64,000 nucleotides of DNA, taken from the NCBI RefSeq assembly GCF_006542425.1, contig NZ_VFID01000013.1, positions 1 through 64,000 of the forward strand, in the 5' to 3' direction. Origin of the DNA: Pseudoxanthomonas sp. z9. Its GTDB lineage: Bacteria; Pseudomonadota; Gammaproteobacteria; Xanthomonadales; Xanthomonadaceae. This document shows, piece by piece, positions 50,487 through 59,631 of the stretch. A program made the position numbers and the translations under genes. The notes below the pieces were generated by a model. It was not told the DNA's origin. It was given only the letters and a program-made list of their open reading frames with translations, and did no database searches. How positions within the stretch are numbered: position 1 is the stretch's first letter; each line of letters begins with the position of its first letter.

Positions 50487-51116
50487 CTAGGCGGATTCGC
50501 CGACAGCGGCGGCCGCCAGGCGGCGATAGCGGGCATCCAGTTCCGCCACCGCGGCTTCCAGTCGATCGATGTGGCCGTCGTTGACCACGATGTCGTCGGC
50601 CAGCGCCAGGCGCTGGTCGCGATGCGCCTGTGCATCCAGCATGCGCTCGGCCAGCGCGGCATCGATGCCGTCGCGCTGCATCAGGCGCGCCTTCTGCACC
50701 GCACGCGGCACGTCCACCACCAGGATGCGGGAAAGCCAGGGGTAGGCGACGCGGCCCCCGCCTTCGGTCAGCAGCGGGATGGTGGCGATGGCATACGGAC
50801 TCTCCGCCGCCAGGCAGAGCGCCTGCATGCGCTGGCGGATGCGCGGATGGAGGATGCCTTCGAGCGCCCGCCGTTCGCTTTCGTTGCCGAACACGCGTGC
50901 GCGCAGGACCGCGCGATCCAGCCGGCCATCGGCCTGCAGCACCTCCGCACCGAACCGGGCCGCGACTTCGGCCAGCGCGGGCTGGCCCGGCTCGACGATT
51001 TCCCGCGCCACCCGATCGGCATCGGCGATGCCCACCCCGCGCGCGGCGAAGGCGCGCTCCAGCGCGCTTTTCCCGGACGCCACGCCGCCGGTCAGCCCGA
51101 TCACGTATTCGCTCAT
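50487..51116 (-). CDS. coaE: Dephospho-CoA kinase
   Basis: 209 residues from ATG 51116; the frame is open further upstream only through repeat DNA. Last step of coenzyme A synthesis. P-loop GLTGGVASGKSALERAFA, then DADRVAREIVEPG, HPRIRQRM and PLLTEGGGRVAYPWLSRILVVD (lid and Walker B region). Convergent with the Nudix gene, and following pilD after the tandem repeats. The order pilB-pilC-pilD-coaE is conserved in Xanthomonadales and Pseudomonas. Confidence 0.96.
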   Translation of the reverse strand: MSEYVIGLTGGVASGKSALERAFAARGVGIADADRVAREIVEPGQPALAEVAARFGAEVLQADGRLDRAVLRARVFGNESERRALEGILHPRIRQRMQALCLAAESPYAIATIPLLTEGGGRVAYPWLSRILVVDVPRAVQKARLMQRDGIDAALAERMLDAQAHRDQRLALADDIVVNDGHIDRLEAAVAELDARYRRLAAAAVGESA

Positions 51117-51144
51117 GCGCCCATTATTGGCCGGAACCGCCGCG

Positions 51145-51470
51145 TTGTAGAGCGCAGCCAGCCGATGCGTCCTTCCCCCGCCTGCGGGGGAAGGTGCCCG
51201 AAGGGCGGATGGGGGCAAGCGGAAAGCTCAGACTCGAACGCCCAGCCACGCAAGCCCGGCTCTACACATGCGTCCTTCCCCCGCCTGCGGGGGAAGGTGC
51301 CCGAAGGGCGGATGGGGGCAAGCGGGAAGGTCAGACTCAATCGCCCAGCCGAGCAAGCTCGGCTCTACACGATGTGATCTTCCCCCGCCTGCGGGGGAAG
51401 GTGCCCGAAGGGCGGATGGGGGCCAAGCGAAAAGGGTCAGGCGGGATCGCCCAGCCAAACAACCCAGGCT
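51145..51470. repeat. Three tandem ~103-bp REP-containing units between pilD and coaE
   Basis: The palindrome CTTCCCCCGC-CT-GCGGGGGAAG followed by GTGCCCGAAGGGCGGATGGG occurs at about 51172, 51275 and 51379 (periods 103 and 104). Each copy is followed by a diverged spacer ending in ...GCCCAGCC..AAGC..GGCTCTAC. Two more copies of the palindrome lie at 49.1-49.4 kb. The array fills the whole 355-base pilD-coaE gap; no gene or promoter is seen in it. Confidence 0.8.
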
Positions 51471-51471
51471 T

Positions 51472-52335
51472 CTACCGGAAGCCAGCGAAACGCAGATAGG
51501 CGTCGATCAGATCCTGGCCCCAGAAAAACACCACCCAGCCGGCGACGGCCAGATAAGGACCAAACGGAATGGGCGTGGCCCGGTCGCGGCCCTTCGCCGC
51601 CAGCCAGACCGAACCGATGATGGCGCCCACCAGCGAGGACAGCAGGATGGTCGGCAGGACGCCCTTCAGGCCAACCCAGGCGCCGATGGCCGCCAGCAGC
51701 TTGAAATCGCCATGGCCCATGCCTTCTTTGCCGGTCAGCTGCTTGAACAGCCACCACACCGACCACAGCGACACGTAGCCGGCAATCGCGCCCAGCACCG
51801 CCGCCTTGGGCACCATGTAGAGGTTTTCCAGGCTGGCGATCAGGCCCAGCCACATCAGCGGCAGGGTCAGTTGATCGGGCAGCAGGCGGGTACGCAGGTC
51901 GATGCCCGACAGCGCCACCAGGAAACAGCTGAGCAGCGAGGCCCCGAATCCCTGCCAGCCAAAGCCGAAGCGCCACACCGACGCGACCACCAGCAGGGCG
52001 GTGAGCAGTTCCACCAGCGGGTACTGCACGGAAATGGGTGTCTTGCAGTGGCGGCACTTGCCGCGCAGGGCGAGCCAGCTGACCAGCGGGATGTTCTCGA
52101 ACCAGGCCAGCTTGTGCTTGCAGTGCGGGCAGTGCGAACTCTCGACCACGATGCCGGGGGGCGGCGGGTCGTAGATTTCCGGTTCCTCGAGGATCTCGCG
52201 CGCATCGCGCCGCCATTGCCAGTCCAGCTTGCGAGGCAGGCGCAGGATGACCACGTTGAGGAAGCTGCCCACCAGCAGGCCCAGGCCGGCCGCGACCGGG
52301 AAGCCGAGGCCGGGGTGTTGATCGAGGAATGCCAC
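51472..52335 (-). CDS. pilD: Prepilin peptidase/N-methyltransferase PilD
   Basis: 287 residues, eight membrane helices. Cleaves the leader of type IV prepilins and type II secretion pseudopilins and methylates the new N-terminus. The zinc-binding cytoplasmic loop has two CxxC pairs (CPHC and CRHC, about residues 69-97). The aspartate protease residues are in SGIDLRTRLLPD and GMGHGDFKLL. Starts three bases after the pilC stop, so it is part of the pilB-pilC-pilD unit. Confidence 0.97.
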   Translation of the reverse strand: MAFLDQHPGLGFPVAAGLGLLVGSFLNVVILRLPRKLDWQWRRDAREILEEPEIYDPPPPGIVVESSHCPHCKHKLAWFENIPLVSWLALRGKCRHCKTPISVQYPLVELLTALLVVASVWRFGFGWQGFGASLLSCFLVALSGIDLRTRLLPDQLTLPLMWLGLIASLENLYMVPKAAVLGAIAGYVSLWSVWWLFKQLTGKEGMGHGDFKLLAAIGAWVGLKGVLPTILLSSLVGAIIGSVWLAAKGRDRATPIPFGPYLAVAGWVVFFWGQDLIDAYLRFAGFR

Positions 52336-52338
52336 GGA

Positions 52339-53607
52339 TTATCCGACCGTCATCGCCAGCTTGAAGATGGGCAGGTACATGCCGATCACCATGCCACCGA
52401 CCAGGATACCGATGACCACCATGATGAAGGGTTCGATGAGGCTGGACAGGGCATCCACCGAGTTGTTCACTTCCTGCTCGTAGTATTCGGCCACCTTGAA
52501 CAGCATCGTGTCCAGCGCGCCGGCCTCCTCGCCAATGGCGGTCATCTGCACCACCATGTGCGGGAACAGCGCGGTCTGCCTCATCGCCATGTTCAACGGG
52601 TAGCCCACCGCCACGTCGTCGCGCATCCGGTGCACGGCCCTCTCGTAGACCGTGTTGCCGGTGGCGCCGGCCACCGTATCCAGCGCCTCGACCAGCGGCA
52701 CGCCGGCCTTGAAGGTGACCGCGGTGGTGCGGGCGAAACGCGCCACCGAAGAATTGTGCATGATCTGGCCGATCACCGGCACCTTCAGGATCATGCGGTC
52801 GACGAAATGCTGGAACGCCGGGGATCGCTTGAAGCTGAAGACCGTCACCACGATGCCGACGACCGCGATCAGCAGCAACGCCCACCACCAGGCCACCATG
52901 AAGCGGGACGCAGCGACGATCAGCTTGGTGAAGGCGGGCAGATCCGCGCCGAAGCTCTTGAAGGTTTCCTCGAACTGCGGCACCACGAACACCAGCAGGA
53001 TGGCGCTGACCAGGATCGCCACCGCGATCACCATGGCCGGGTAGAACAGCGCCTTCTTGATCTTGCCCTTCAGGGTTTCCAGGTTTTCCTTGTAGCTAGC
53101 GATGGTGTCGAGCACCGTTTCCAGCACGCCGGCGCCTTCGCCGGCCCGGACCAGGTTGCGGTAGAGCTCATCGAACTGGACCGGATGCCTGGAAATCGCC
53201 TCGGTCATCGAGGAGCCGCCTTCGATGTCCGTTCGCACTTGGTCGACCATCTTCTTCATGCGCGGGTTCTTCTGCCCGCCCGCGATGATGTCCAGCGAAC
53301 TTACGATCGGCACGCCGGACTTCATCATGGTCGCCATCTGGCGGCTGAAGAAGGCGATTTCCTTCGCACTGATGGCCCGACCCGCTGCACCGAACAGCGG
53401 CTTGGGCTTGACCTTGACCACGTTGGGGGTGATGCCCTGCTTGCGCAGTTCGGCGCGCAGCATGTTGGCGTTCTTGGACGGCTGCTCGCCCTTCATCTTG
53501 ACGCCGCGCTTGTCCACGCCTTCCCAGACGAACAGGCTGAGCGGGTTCTCGCGCGGGGCCGCAGTCGTGGCGGCGGTCTTCTTGGCAGCAGATCGGCTGA
53601 TGGACAT
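52339..53607 (-). CDS. pilC: Type IV pilus platform protein PilC
   Basis: 422 residues from ATG 53607, with GGGGA seven bases upstream; ATG 53613 is two codons earlier but too close to that site. Inner-membrane platform on which PilB works. Two repeated GspF domains: FFSRQMATMMKSGVPIV with AGEGAGVLETVLDTIA, and FARTTAVTFKAGVPLVEALD with IGEEAGALDTMLFKVAEYYE. Three long membrane helices, the last near LIEPFIMVVIGILVGGMVIG. Confidence 0.96.
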   Translation of the reverse strand: MSISRSAAKKTAATTAAPRENPLSLFVWEGVDKRGVKMKGEQPSKNANMLRAELRKQGITPNVVKVKPKPLFGAAGRAISAKEIAFFSRQMATMMKSGVPIVSSLDIIAGGQKNPRMKKMVDQVRTDIEGGSSMTEAISRHPVQFDELYRNLVRAGEGAGVLETVLDTIASYKENLETLKGKIKKALFYPAMVIAVAILVSAILLVFVVPQFEETFKSFGADLPAFTKLIVAASRFMVAWWWALLLIAVVGIVVTVFSFKRSPAFQHFVDRMILKVPVIGQIMHNSSVARFARTTAVTFKAGVPLVEALDTVAGATGNTVYERAVHRMRDDVAVGYPLNMAMRQTALFPHMVVQMTAIGEEAGALDTMLFKVAEYYEQEVNNSVDALSSLIEPFIMVVIGILVGGMVIGMYLPIFKLAMTVG

Positions 53608-53695
53608 CGGCATTTCCCCGTCCGGTTTCCCCGACCGGACTTCATTCCGCATGGTAGCGGTTTACGGCCGGAAGGGAACTCCCCCGGCCTGTGAC

Positions 53696-53724
53696 GCGGG
53701 GCAGGGTTTGGGATCCTGCCCCGC
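53696..53724 (-). other. Intercistronic hairpin between pilB and pilC
   Basis: GCGGGGCAGG and CCTGCCCCGC pair perfectly (10 bp, 9-base loop) in the 155-base pilB-pilC spacer. No T-run follows. It may stabilise the pilB mRNA end. Confidence 0.45.
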
Positions 53725-53762
53725 CGGGCGCGGGGAAAGCGGCACCCGGGCCATCCCGCGGG

Positions 53763-55502
53763 TCAGTCCTTGGTGACGCGGTTGATCTCGGCCAGGCTGG
53801 TCACGCCGTTGCGGACCTTCATCAGCGCCGACTGGCGCAGGTCCCGGACTCCCGCCTGCTGGGCGGCTTCGGCGATCTGCAGGGCATTGCCGCCTTCCAG
53901 CACGATGGTGGCGATTTCCTCGCTCATCGGCATCACCTGGTAGATGCCGGTGCGGCCCTTGTAGCCGCCGGTGCATTCATCGCAGCCGACCGCGTCGTAC
54001 AGGGTGAAACCGGCGCCAATCTCCTCCTCGCTGAAGCCTTCGGCCACCAGCGCATGGTGGGGCAGTTCCACCGGCACCTTGCAGCGCGAGCACAGGCGGC
54101 GGGCCAGGCGCTGGGCGATCACCAGGGTCACCGAACTGGTGATGTTGTAGGGCGCGATGCCCATGTTCATCAGGCGGGCGATGGTCTGCGGCGCGTCGTT
54201 GGTGTGCAGGGTGGACAGCACCATGTGGCCGGTCTGGGCGGCCTTGATGGCGATCTCGGCGGTTTCCAGATCGCGGATTTCGCCGACCATGATGATGTCC
54301 GGATCCTGGCGCAGGAAGCTGCGCAGCGCGGCGGCGAAGGTCATGCCGCGCTTGGTGTTCTGCTGTACCTGGTTGACACCTGGCAGGCGGATTTCCACCG
54401 GGTCCTCGACCGTGGAGATGTTGCGGATCTCGTCGTTCAGGATGCCCAGCGCGGTGTACAGCGACACCGTCTTGCCCGAGCCGGTGGGGCCGGTGACCAA
54501 GACCATGCCGTAGGGTTTGTGGATGGCGTCCTCGAACAGCTTCTGCTGGTCCTTTTCATAGCCCAGCTTGTCGATGCCCAGCTTGGCCGCGCTGCCGTCC
54601 AGGATACGCAGCACCACCTTCTCGCCGAACAGGGTGGGCAGGGTGCTGACGCGGAAGTCGATCTGCTTGGTCTTGCTGAGGTTGAGCTTGATGCGGCCGT
54701 CCTGCGGCACGCGCTTTTCGGCGATGTCCAGCTGTGCCATCACCTTCAGGCGGGCGGCGATGCGCTGGCTCAGCTTGACCGGTGCCTTGGCCACCTGCTT
54801 GAGGATGCCGTCGATGCGCAGGCGTACCCGGTAGTCGGTCTCGTAGGGCTCGAAGTGGATGTCCGAGGCGCCGCGCTTGATGGCGTCGACCAGCACCTTG
54901 TTGACGAACTTGACCACCGGGGTGTCATCGCCCTTGGCGTCGACGCCGCTGTCGGCGCCGGCCAGTTCGTCGTCGTTGCCGACCTCCAGGTTGTCCAGTC
55001 CCTCATCATCGTCGCCGCCGAAGGCGCCGGAGAGGTTGCTGCTGGCGTTGATCCACTGGTCCAGCGCCCGCCGCAGCGAATCATCGTCGACCAGGATCGG
55101 CTCCACCACCAGGTTGGTGTGGAACTTGATTTCGTCCAGCGCGTGCATCTTGTTGGTGGGATCGGAGACCCCGACGAACAGCTTGCTGCCACGCTTGAAC
55201 AGCGGCAGCACCTGGTGCTTCTGCAGCAGCTCCTCGCTGACCAGCTTGACCGCGTTGTGGGCTGGATCGAAGCTGGCCACGTCCAGCAGCGGCATGCCGA
55301 ACTCGATGGCGTTGGCCGCCGCCATCTGCGAGGCGGTGACCAGTTTCTTCTCGATGATCCACTGGGCCAGCGGCAGCCGGGCCTCGGTGGCGCTGGCCAT
55401 CGCGGCACGGGCCGCGCCTTCCTCCAGCGCGCCGTCCTGGACAAGGCGGCGGGCGATACCGGTGATGCCCACCAGGTTTGCAGTGTTGACGACGGCGCTC
55501 AT
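53763..55502 (-). CDS. pilB: Type IV pilus assembly ATPase PilB
   Basis: 579 residues from ATG 55502. Hexameric motor for pilus extension. N-terminal MshEN-like domain (ARRLVQDGALEEGAAR to about residue 150), DIHFEPYETDYRVRLRIDG, Walker A LVTGPTGSGKTVSLY, Asp box STVEDPVEI, Walker B DPDIIMVGEIRDLETAEIA and His box STLHTNDAPQTI. The zinc site is the CSRC and CDEC pairs. Extra acidic linker (GGDDDEGLDNLEVGNDDE). No pilA is adjacent; glycan genes lie on the other side of its promoter region. Confidence 0.97.
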   Translation of the reverse strand: MSAVVNTANLVGITGIARRLVQDGALEEGAARAAMASATEARLPLAQWIIEKKLVTASQMAAANAIEFGMPLLDVASFDPAHNAVKLVSEELLQKHQVLPLFKRGSKLFVGVSDPTNKMHALDEIKFHTNLVVEPILVDDDSLRRALDQWINASSNLSGAFGGDDDEGLDNLEVGNDDELAGADSGVDAKGDDTPVVKFVNKVLVDAIKRGASDIHFEPYETDYRVRLRIDGILKQVAKAPVKLSQRIAARLKVMAQLDIAEKRVPQDGRIKLNLSKTKQIDFRVSTLPTLFGEKVVLRILDGSAAKLGIDKLGYEKDQQKLFEDAIHKPYGMVLVTGPTGSGKTVSLYTALGILNDEIRNISTVEDPVEIRLPGVNQVQQNTKRGMTFAAALRSFLRQDPDIIMVGEIRDLETAEIAIKAAQTGHMVLSTLHTNDAPQTIARLMNMGIAPYNITSSVTLVIAQRLARRLCSRCKVPVELPHHALVAEGFSEEEIGAGFTLYDAVGCDECTGGYKGRTGIYQVMPMSEEIATIVLEGGNALQIAEAAQQAGVRDLRQSALMKVRNGVTSLAEINRVTKD

Positions 55503-55714
55503 GTGCAGGTTCCCGTGGTGACGATGGGGCGCCGCAAGAAGCGGGCCAGTACCAACTTTACCGCAAGCTCCCCCGCGTACGCGTGGCCGGCCCCCCGGCC
55601 CGGAACGACCTGGGTCACAAGCTGACGCGATACGGCAATGAAGTGACGGCAAGACCTGCCAGTCCCGAATGTGATTGAAGTAAGCTGGGCAGGGGAAAAC
55701 AGACTGGGGCGGTA

Positions 55715-56587
55715 ATGAGGATCAGTGTCGTATTGCCGGCCAAGAACGAAGCGGGGGGACTTCCGCGGACGCTCGAACGCTTGCGGGAGGTGCTGCCGGA
55801 AGCCGAAGTCATCGTGGTGGACGACGGATCCACGGACCAGACTGCCAGCCTGGCCGCGGCCCTGGGGGCCCGCGTCCTGACCTCGCCCTATTCGATGGGC
55901 AATGGCGCGGCCATCAAGCGCGGTGCGCGGGTGGCCAGCGGCGATGTCATCGTGTTCATGGATGCCGATGGCCAGCATGATCCCGCCGATGCCTGCCGCC
56001 TGCTGGAGAAACTGGGTGAAGGTTACGACATGGTGGTCGGGGCCAGGAACTGGGAGGGCCAGGCAGGCGTCAGCCGTGGCCTGGCCAATACCTTCTACAA
56101 CTGGCTGGCCAGCCGGATGACCGGTTTCCAGGTCAAGGACCTGACCTCCGGGTTCCGGGCGGTGCGCGCGGACAGGTTCCGGGAATTCCTGCACCTGCTG
56201 CCCAACGGTTTTTCCTATCCGACCACCAGCACAATGGCTTTTCTCCGCAGTGCCTACGCCGTAGCGTATGTGTCCATCCCGGTGGCGCGTCGCATCGGGA
56301 CCAGTCATATTCGCCCCATAAAAGACGGTATCCGGTTCCTGCTGATCATCTTCAAGATCGCGACCCTGTATTCGCCCCTGAAGCTGTTCGTGCCGATGGC
56401 CCTCGCCTTTTTCCTGCTGGGACTTGGCTACTACGCTTACACCTTCACCGCGTATGGTCGCTTCACCAACATGAGCATGCTGCTGTTCAGCGCCTCGGTC
56501 ATCATCTTCCTGATCGGACTGATATCCGAGCAGATTACCGGCCTTACCTACCTAGCGGCGAAAGGTGAAGAGTCCCGTCGCCCATGA
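55715..56587 (+). CDS. DPM1-like GT2 glycosyltransferase with two membrane helices
   Basis: 290 residues. Cytosolic GT2 domain: ISVVLPAKNEAGGLPRTL, VIVVDDGSTDQT and VFMDADGQHDP (DXD), then DLTSGFRAVRADRF. Two C-terminal membrane helices (FVPMALAFFLLGLGYYAYTF and MLLFSASVIIFLIGLISEQ). This is the layout of polyprenyl-phosphate hexose synthases, which make lipid-linked sugar donors for periplasmic GT-C enzymes. The GT-C gene at the window end would be a natural user. First gene of a five-gene coupled operon, divergent from pilB. Confidence 0.85.
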   Translation: MRISVVLPAKNEAGGLPRTLERLREVLPEAEVIVVDDGSTDQTASLAAALGARVLTSPYSMGNGAAIKRGARVASGDVIVFMDADGQHDPADACRLLEKLGEGYDMVVGARNWEGQAGVSRGLANTFYNWLASRMTGFQVKDLTSGFRAVRADRFREFLHLLPNGFSYPTTSTMAFLRSAYAVAYVSIPVARRIGTSHIRPIKDGIRFLLIIFKIATLYSPLKLFVPMALAFFLLGLGYYAYTFTAYGRFTNMSMLLFSASVIIFLIGLISEQITGLTYLAAKGEESRRP

Positions 56588-57854
56588 ATACCTGGACCGG
56601 GTCAGTCGCAAGCCGCGATTGCTGGTTCTGGCGTCCACATATCCCCGCTGGAGGGACGATCCGGAACCGGGATTCGTTCATGCGTTGTCGAAGCGATTGA
56701 CCGACCGGTTCGATGTGATGGTCGTCTGTCCGCATGCGCCGGGTACGCCGGTGCGGGAGACGATGGATGGCGTCGAAGTCGTGCGTTATCGCTATGCGCC
56801 CGAGAAGTGGGAAACGCTGGTCAACGATGGCGGTATCGTCACCAACCTGCGCAGGCGAAAATGGAAGGTTTTTTTGTTGCCCGGCTTCATTCTCCTGTTG
56901 GCCTGGCAAGCATGGCGGCAGAACCGCAAGGCCCGCTTTGACGTCGTGCATGCGCACTGGATTATTCCGCAAGGGCTGGTGGCCCGGCTGCTGTGCTTTG
57001 CGGCGGGTGGTATTCCGTTCGTGGTTACTTCGCATGGTGCCGATCTGTTCGCACTGCGAGGTCCCGTGTTCAATTGGATGAGGAGATGGGTCATGCGCGG
57101 CGCCGCGCGCAGCACGGTGGTCAGTACCACGATGCGCGATGCCGTGGAGTGTGCGGGTATCAATGTCGATGCGGTCTCTGTCCTGCCCATGGGAATCGAT
57201 CTCAAGGCGCGCTTTCAACCTGCCGAAACCCCATCTCAAGTGGTGGACCGGATCCTGTTCGTGGGTCGGCTGGTTGAAAAGAAAGGGTTGCGATTCCTGT
57301 TGCAGGCGATGCCGTTGGTGCTGGCGGAGCGACCGCAAGCACGCCTTGTCATTGCCGGATTCGGGCCGGAAGAAGCCGAACTGAAGGAGCTTTCACGCCG
57401 CCTTGGCCTCGTCGACAGCATCGAGTTCGTGGGCGCGGTGGCGCAAGCCCGCTTGCCGGAGCTATATCGCACCGCCTCGCTGTTCGTCGCGCCGTTCGTT
57501 GAAACGGCATCCGGCGATCAGGAAGGCCTGGGCCTGGTCACCATCGAGGCCTTGGGCTGTGGTTGCCCGGTCATCGTGGGGAACGTACCTGCCGTCAACG
57601 ATGTGCTGGGTGCGTGGCCGGAGTGCATCGTCGATCCCCGTGATACCAAACTGTTGGCTTCCAGAATCCTGGAGGTCCTGGGCCATCCGGTGGTGGCCAG
57701 GGAGAATGCGTTGCGGATGCGGGCCGATCTGGAGGCGCGCCTGGACTGGTCCGTGGTCGCGGAGACCTATGGTGATCTCCTGATGGGAGTTGCGCTGGAA
57801 GGTGATGGCTATTCCAGCAGGGCGGACACGTCCGCTTCCGAAGGCCGGCAATGA
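56565..57854 (+). CDS. GT4 family glycosyltransferase
   Basis: 429 residues from GTG 56565, overlapping the previous gene by 23 bases. GT-B fold: acceptor domain LLVLASTYPRWRDDPEPGFV and FDVVHAHWIIPQGLVA, then donor domain PMGIDLKARFQP, ILFVGRLVEKKGLRFLLQAM and the E-x7-E-like VETASGDQEGLGLVTIEALG. Family 4 retaining transferase using a nucleotide sugar. A hydrophobic patch (VFLLPGFILLLAWQAW) suggests membrane association. The sugar is unknown. Overlaps the next gene by ATGA. Confidence 0.9.
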   Translation: MKSPVAHEYLDRVSRKPRLLVLASTYPRWRDDPEPGFVHALSKRLTDRFDVMVVCPHAPGTPVRETMDGVEVVRYRYAPEKWETLVNDGGIVTNLRRRKWKVFLLPGFILLLAWQAWRQNRKARFDVVHAHWIIPQGLVARLLCFAAGGIPFVVTSHGADLFALRGPVFNWMRRWVMRGAARSTVVSTTMRDAVECAGINVDAVSVLPMGIDLKARFQPAETPSQVVDRILFVGRLVEKKGLRFLLQAMPLVLAERPQARLVIAGFGPEEAELKELSRRLGLVDSIEFVGAVAQARLPELYRTASLFVAPFVETASGDQEGLGLVTIEALGCGCPVIVGNVPAVNDVLGAWPECIVDPRDTKLLASRILEVLGHPVVARENALRMRADLEARLDWSVVAETYGDLLMGVALEGDGYSSRADTSASEGRQ

Positions 57855-58585
57855 CAGACGCATCGCCAGACCGGCAGCCACATGCAACCCTCGACCTTCG
57901 GTCCCGCAGGTTGAAGGGACGCAAGATAGAGCGCCTGCTGGACCTCCCCGATGGCGGAGAGATGCCGCGCCTTCTTGAAGTCGGGGCCGGATCCGGTGGC
58001 ATCAGTCACTACTTTGCCACGGGCGCTTCGCGGCGCTACCAGGTGGAAGCGGTGGATGTCGTCGACAATCGCCAGAATGCCGAAGGCTACGGATTCCGGT
58101 TGATCGATGGTACTGACCTGCCATATCCAGATACATGCATGGACGTGGTAATCAGCAATCACGTGATCGAACACGTTGGCGGAGAGCGTGAGCAGTCGAA
58201 TCACTTGGCGGAGATACGGCGGGTAATGAAGCAAGACGGAGTTGGCTACGTCGCCGTTCCCAACCGGTGGATGCTGGTCGAACCGCATTATCGGCTGGCC
58301 TTTCTCAGCTGGTGGCCGGAAGGAATGCGCAGTGGCTGGCTCCGCCTGTGGCGAAAGGGCAAGCATTACGACTGCAGGCCGCTTTCGCGACGCCAGATCG
58401 AACGGCTACTTGATCAGGCCAGGCTTCGCTACGAGCAACTCCATGGCGAAGCGCTGGTGGCCATCCTGGACATCGAACGGCCTGGGACGTTTGCCGGTTT
58501 CGTGATGAAGCGGGTCCCCGCAGCCGTCTGGCGGCGTATCAGGGGAATTTTTCCGACACTTATCTATCGAGTCCGAAGGGCATGA
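57851..58585 (+). CDS. Class I SAM-dependent methyltransferase (glycan locus)
   Basis: 244 residues. Motif I RLLEVGAGSGGISHYFA, post I VEAVDVVDNRQ, DLPYPDTCMDVVISNHVIEH as motif II region, and VGYVAVPNRWMLVEPHYRL. Typical of methyltransferases in O-antigen and glycan gene clusters that cap or decorate sugars. Overlaps the genes on both sides by four bases. Acceptor unknown. Confidence 0.85.
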   Translation: MTDASPDRQPHATLDLRSRRLKGRKIERLLDLPDGGEMPRLLEVGAGSGGISHYFATGASRRYQVEAVDVVDNRQNAEGYGFRLIDGTDLPYPDTCMDVVISNHVIEHVGGEREQSNHLAEIRRVMKQDGVGYVAVPNRWMLVEPHYRLAFLSWWPEGMRSGWLRLWRKGKHYDCRPLSRRQIERLLDQARLRYEQLHGEALVAILDIERPGTFAGFVMKRVPAAVWRRIRGIFPTLIYRVRRA

Positions 58586-59631
58586 AGACCGGTATTCCGG
58601 TTCCCGCCGTTTGGTTTCCCGCCATCAGGACAGGCACGGGGGCCGACGTCTTTACCGAACGATTGGCGACAGGACTGCGGGAAAGAGGCATCAGGGTCGA
58701 AGTCACCTGGCTGCCACACCGTGCGGAGTATCTTCCCTGGACAGTTCCGGCGCCCACGCAACCCGAGTGGGCAAACATCGTGCATGTGAACACCTGGTTG
58801 CACCCCAGGTTCATTCCGGCGGGCATGCCCTTGCTCGCGACCATGCACCATTGCGTGCACGAATCGGAACTTGGACGGTACAAGTCGAGCTTGCAGAAGG
58901 TTTATCACGAGTTCTGGATTCGCCCCATCGAGCGCCGTGTGCTCGAACGAGCGGCCAGGGTCGTGGCGGTGAGCCACTACACCGCGGAGCAGACGCGGAA
59001 GTCATTTGGTTGCGACGGCATCGAAGTCATCCACAATGGACTGCCCCCGCTTGCCGGTCATCGGCCTCTCGTCGCCAGAAATCCGGGGAGTCCCTTCCGC
59101 CTCCTGTACGTGGGTACCTGGTCGCGCAGGAAGGGAAGCGATCTGCTCGCTCCCATCATGGAAGCGCTGGGTGAGCAATACGAACTCTGGTTTACCTCCG
59201 AAGAGGGCAGGAAGACCATCCTTCCCACCAATTGCAGGGCGTTGGGGAGGCCGAGCAACGAAGAACTGGACGAGCTATATCGGAGCTGCGACGCACTTCT
59301 TTTTCCAAGCAGGCTGGAGGGATTTGGCCAGGTAGTACTGGAAGCGATGGCAAGGGGCCTGCCCGTGATCGCGACGAATGGATCCGCACTGCCGGAAGTC
59401 ATGCGCGATGGACTGGAAGGCTTCCTCTGTACACGCGACGACGTTCCTTCCTTCGTGAGTGCGGTCCGCCGCATGTCCACGGACAGCCAGTCATGGTCGG
59501 GGATGAGGGTTCAGGCCCTGCGCCGCTCCCGGGACTTCAGCCTGGATTCCATGGTGGATGCTTACTTGGCTGTCTACTCGGAACTTCTGTCGGATGACGC
59601 CGGCATCAACAGAAAAGGTCTCGTCACATGA
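58582..59631 (+). CDS. GT4 family glycosyltransferase
   Basis: 349 residues. GT-B fold with an N-terminal RTGTGADVFTERLATGLRER loop. The linker is VVAVSHYTAEQTRKSFGCDG then EVIHNGLPP. The donor domain reads LLYVGTWSRRKGSDLLAPIM, ALLFPSRLEGFGQVVLEAMA (the E-x7-E motif) and GLPVIATNGSALPEV. Codon use is visibly AT-richer than in the core genes. Coupled by ATGA overlaps to the methyltransferases before and after it. Confidence 0.9.
   Translation: MKTGIPVPAVWFPAIRTGTGADVFTERLATGLRERGIRVEVTWLPHRAEYLPWTVPAPTQPEWANIVHVNTWLHPRFIPAGMPLLATMHHCVHESELGRYKSSLQKVYHEFWIRPIERRVLERAARVVAVSHYTAEQTRKSFGCDGIEVIHNGLPPLAGHRPLVARNPGSPFRLLYVGTWSRRKGSDLLAPIMEALGEQYELWFTSEEGRKTILPTNCRALGRPSNEELDELYRSCDALLFPSRLEGFGQVVLEAMARGLPVIATNGSALPEVMRDGLEGFLCTRDDVPSFVSAVRRMSTDSQSWSGMRVQALRRSRDFSLDSMVDAYLAVYSELLSDDAGINRKGLVT

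Noticed and set aside
46226-50662. Minus-strand open frame of 1478 codons opposite secA and the Nudix gene
   Set aside because: Its protein is a His/Gln/Ala/Val/Asp-rich shadow typical of high-GC antisense frames and runs through a terminator and repeat DNA; secA on the other strand is certain.
53691-55625. Plus-strand frame of 644 codons opposite pilB
   Set aside because: Antisense shadow of a complete PilB with all ATPase motifs.
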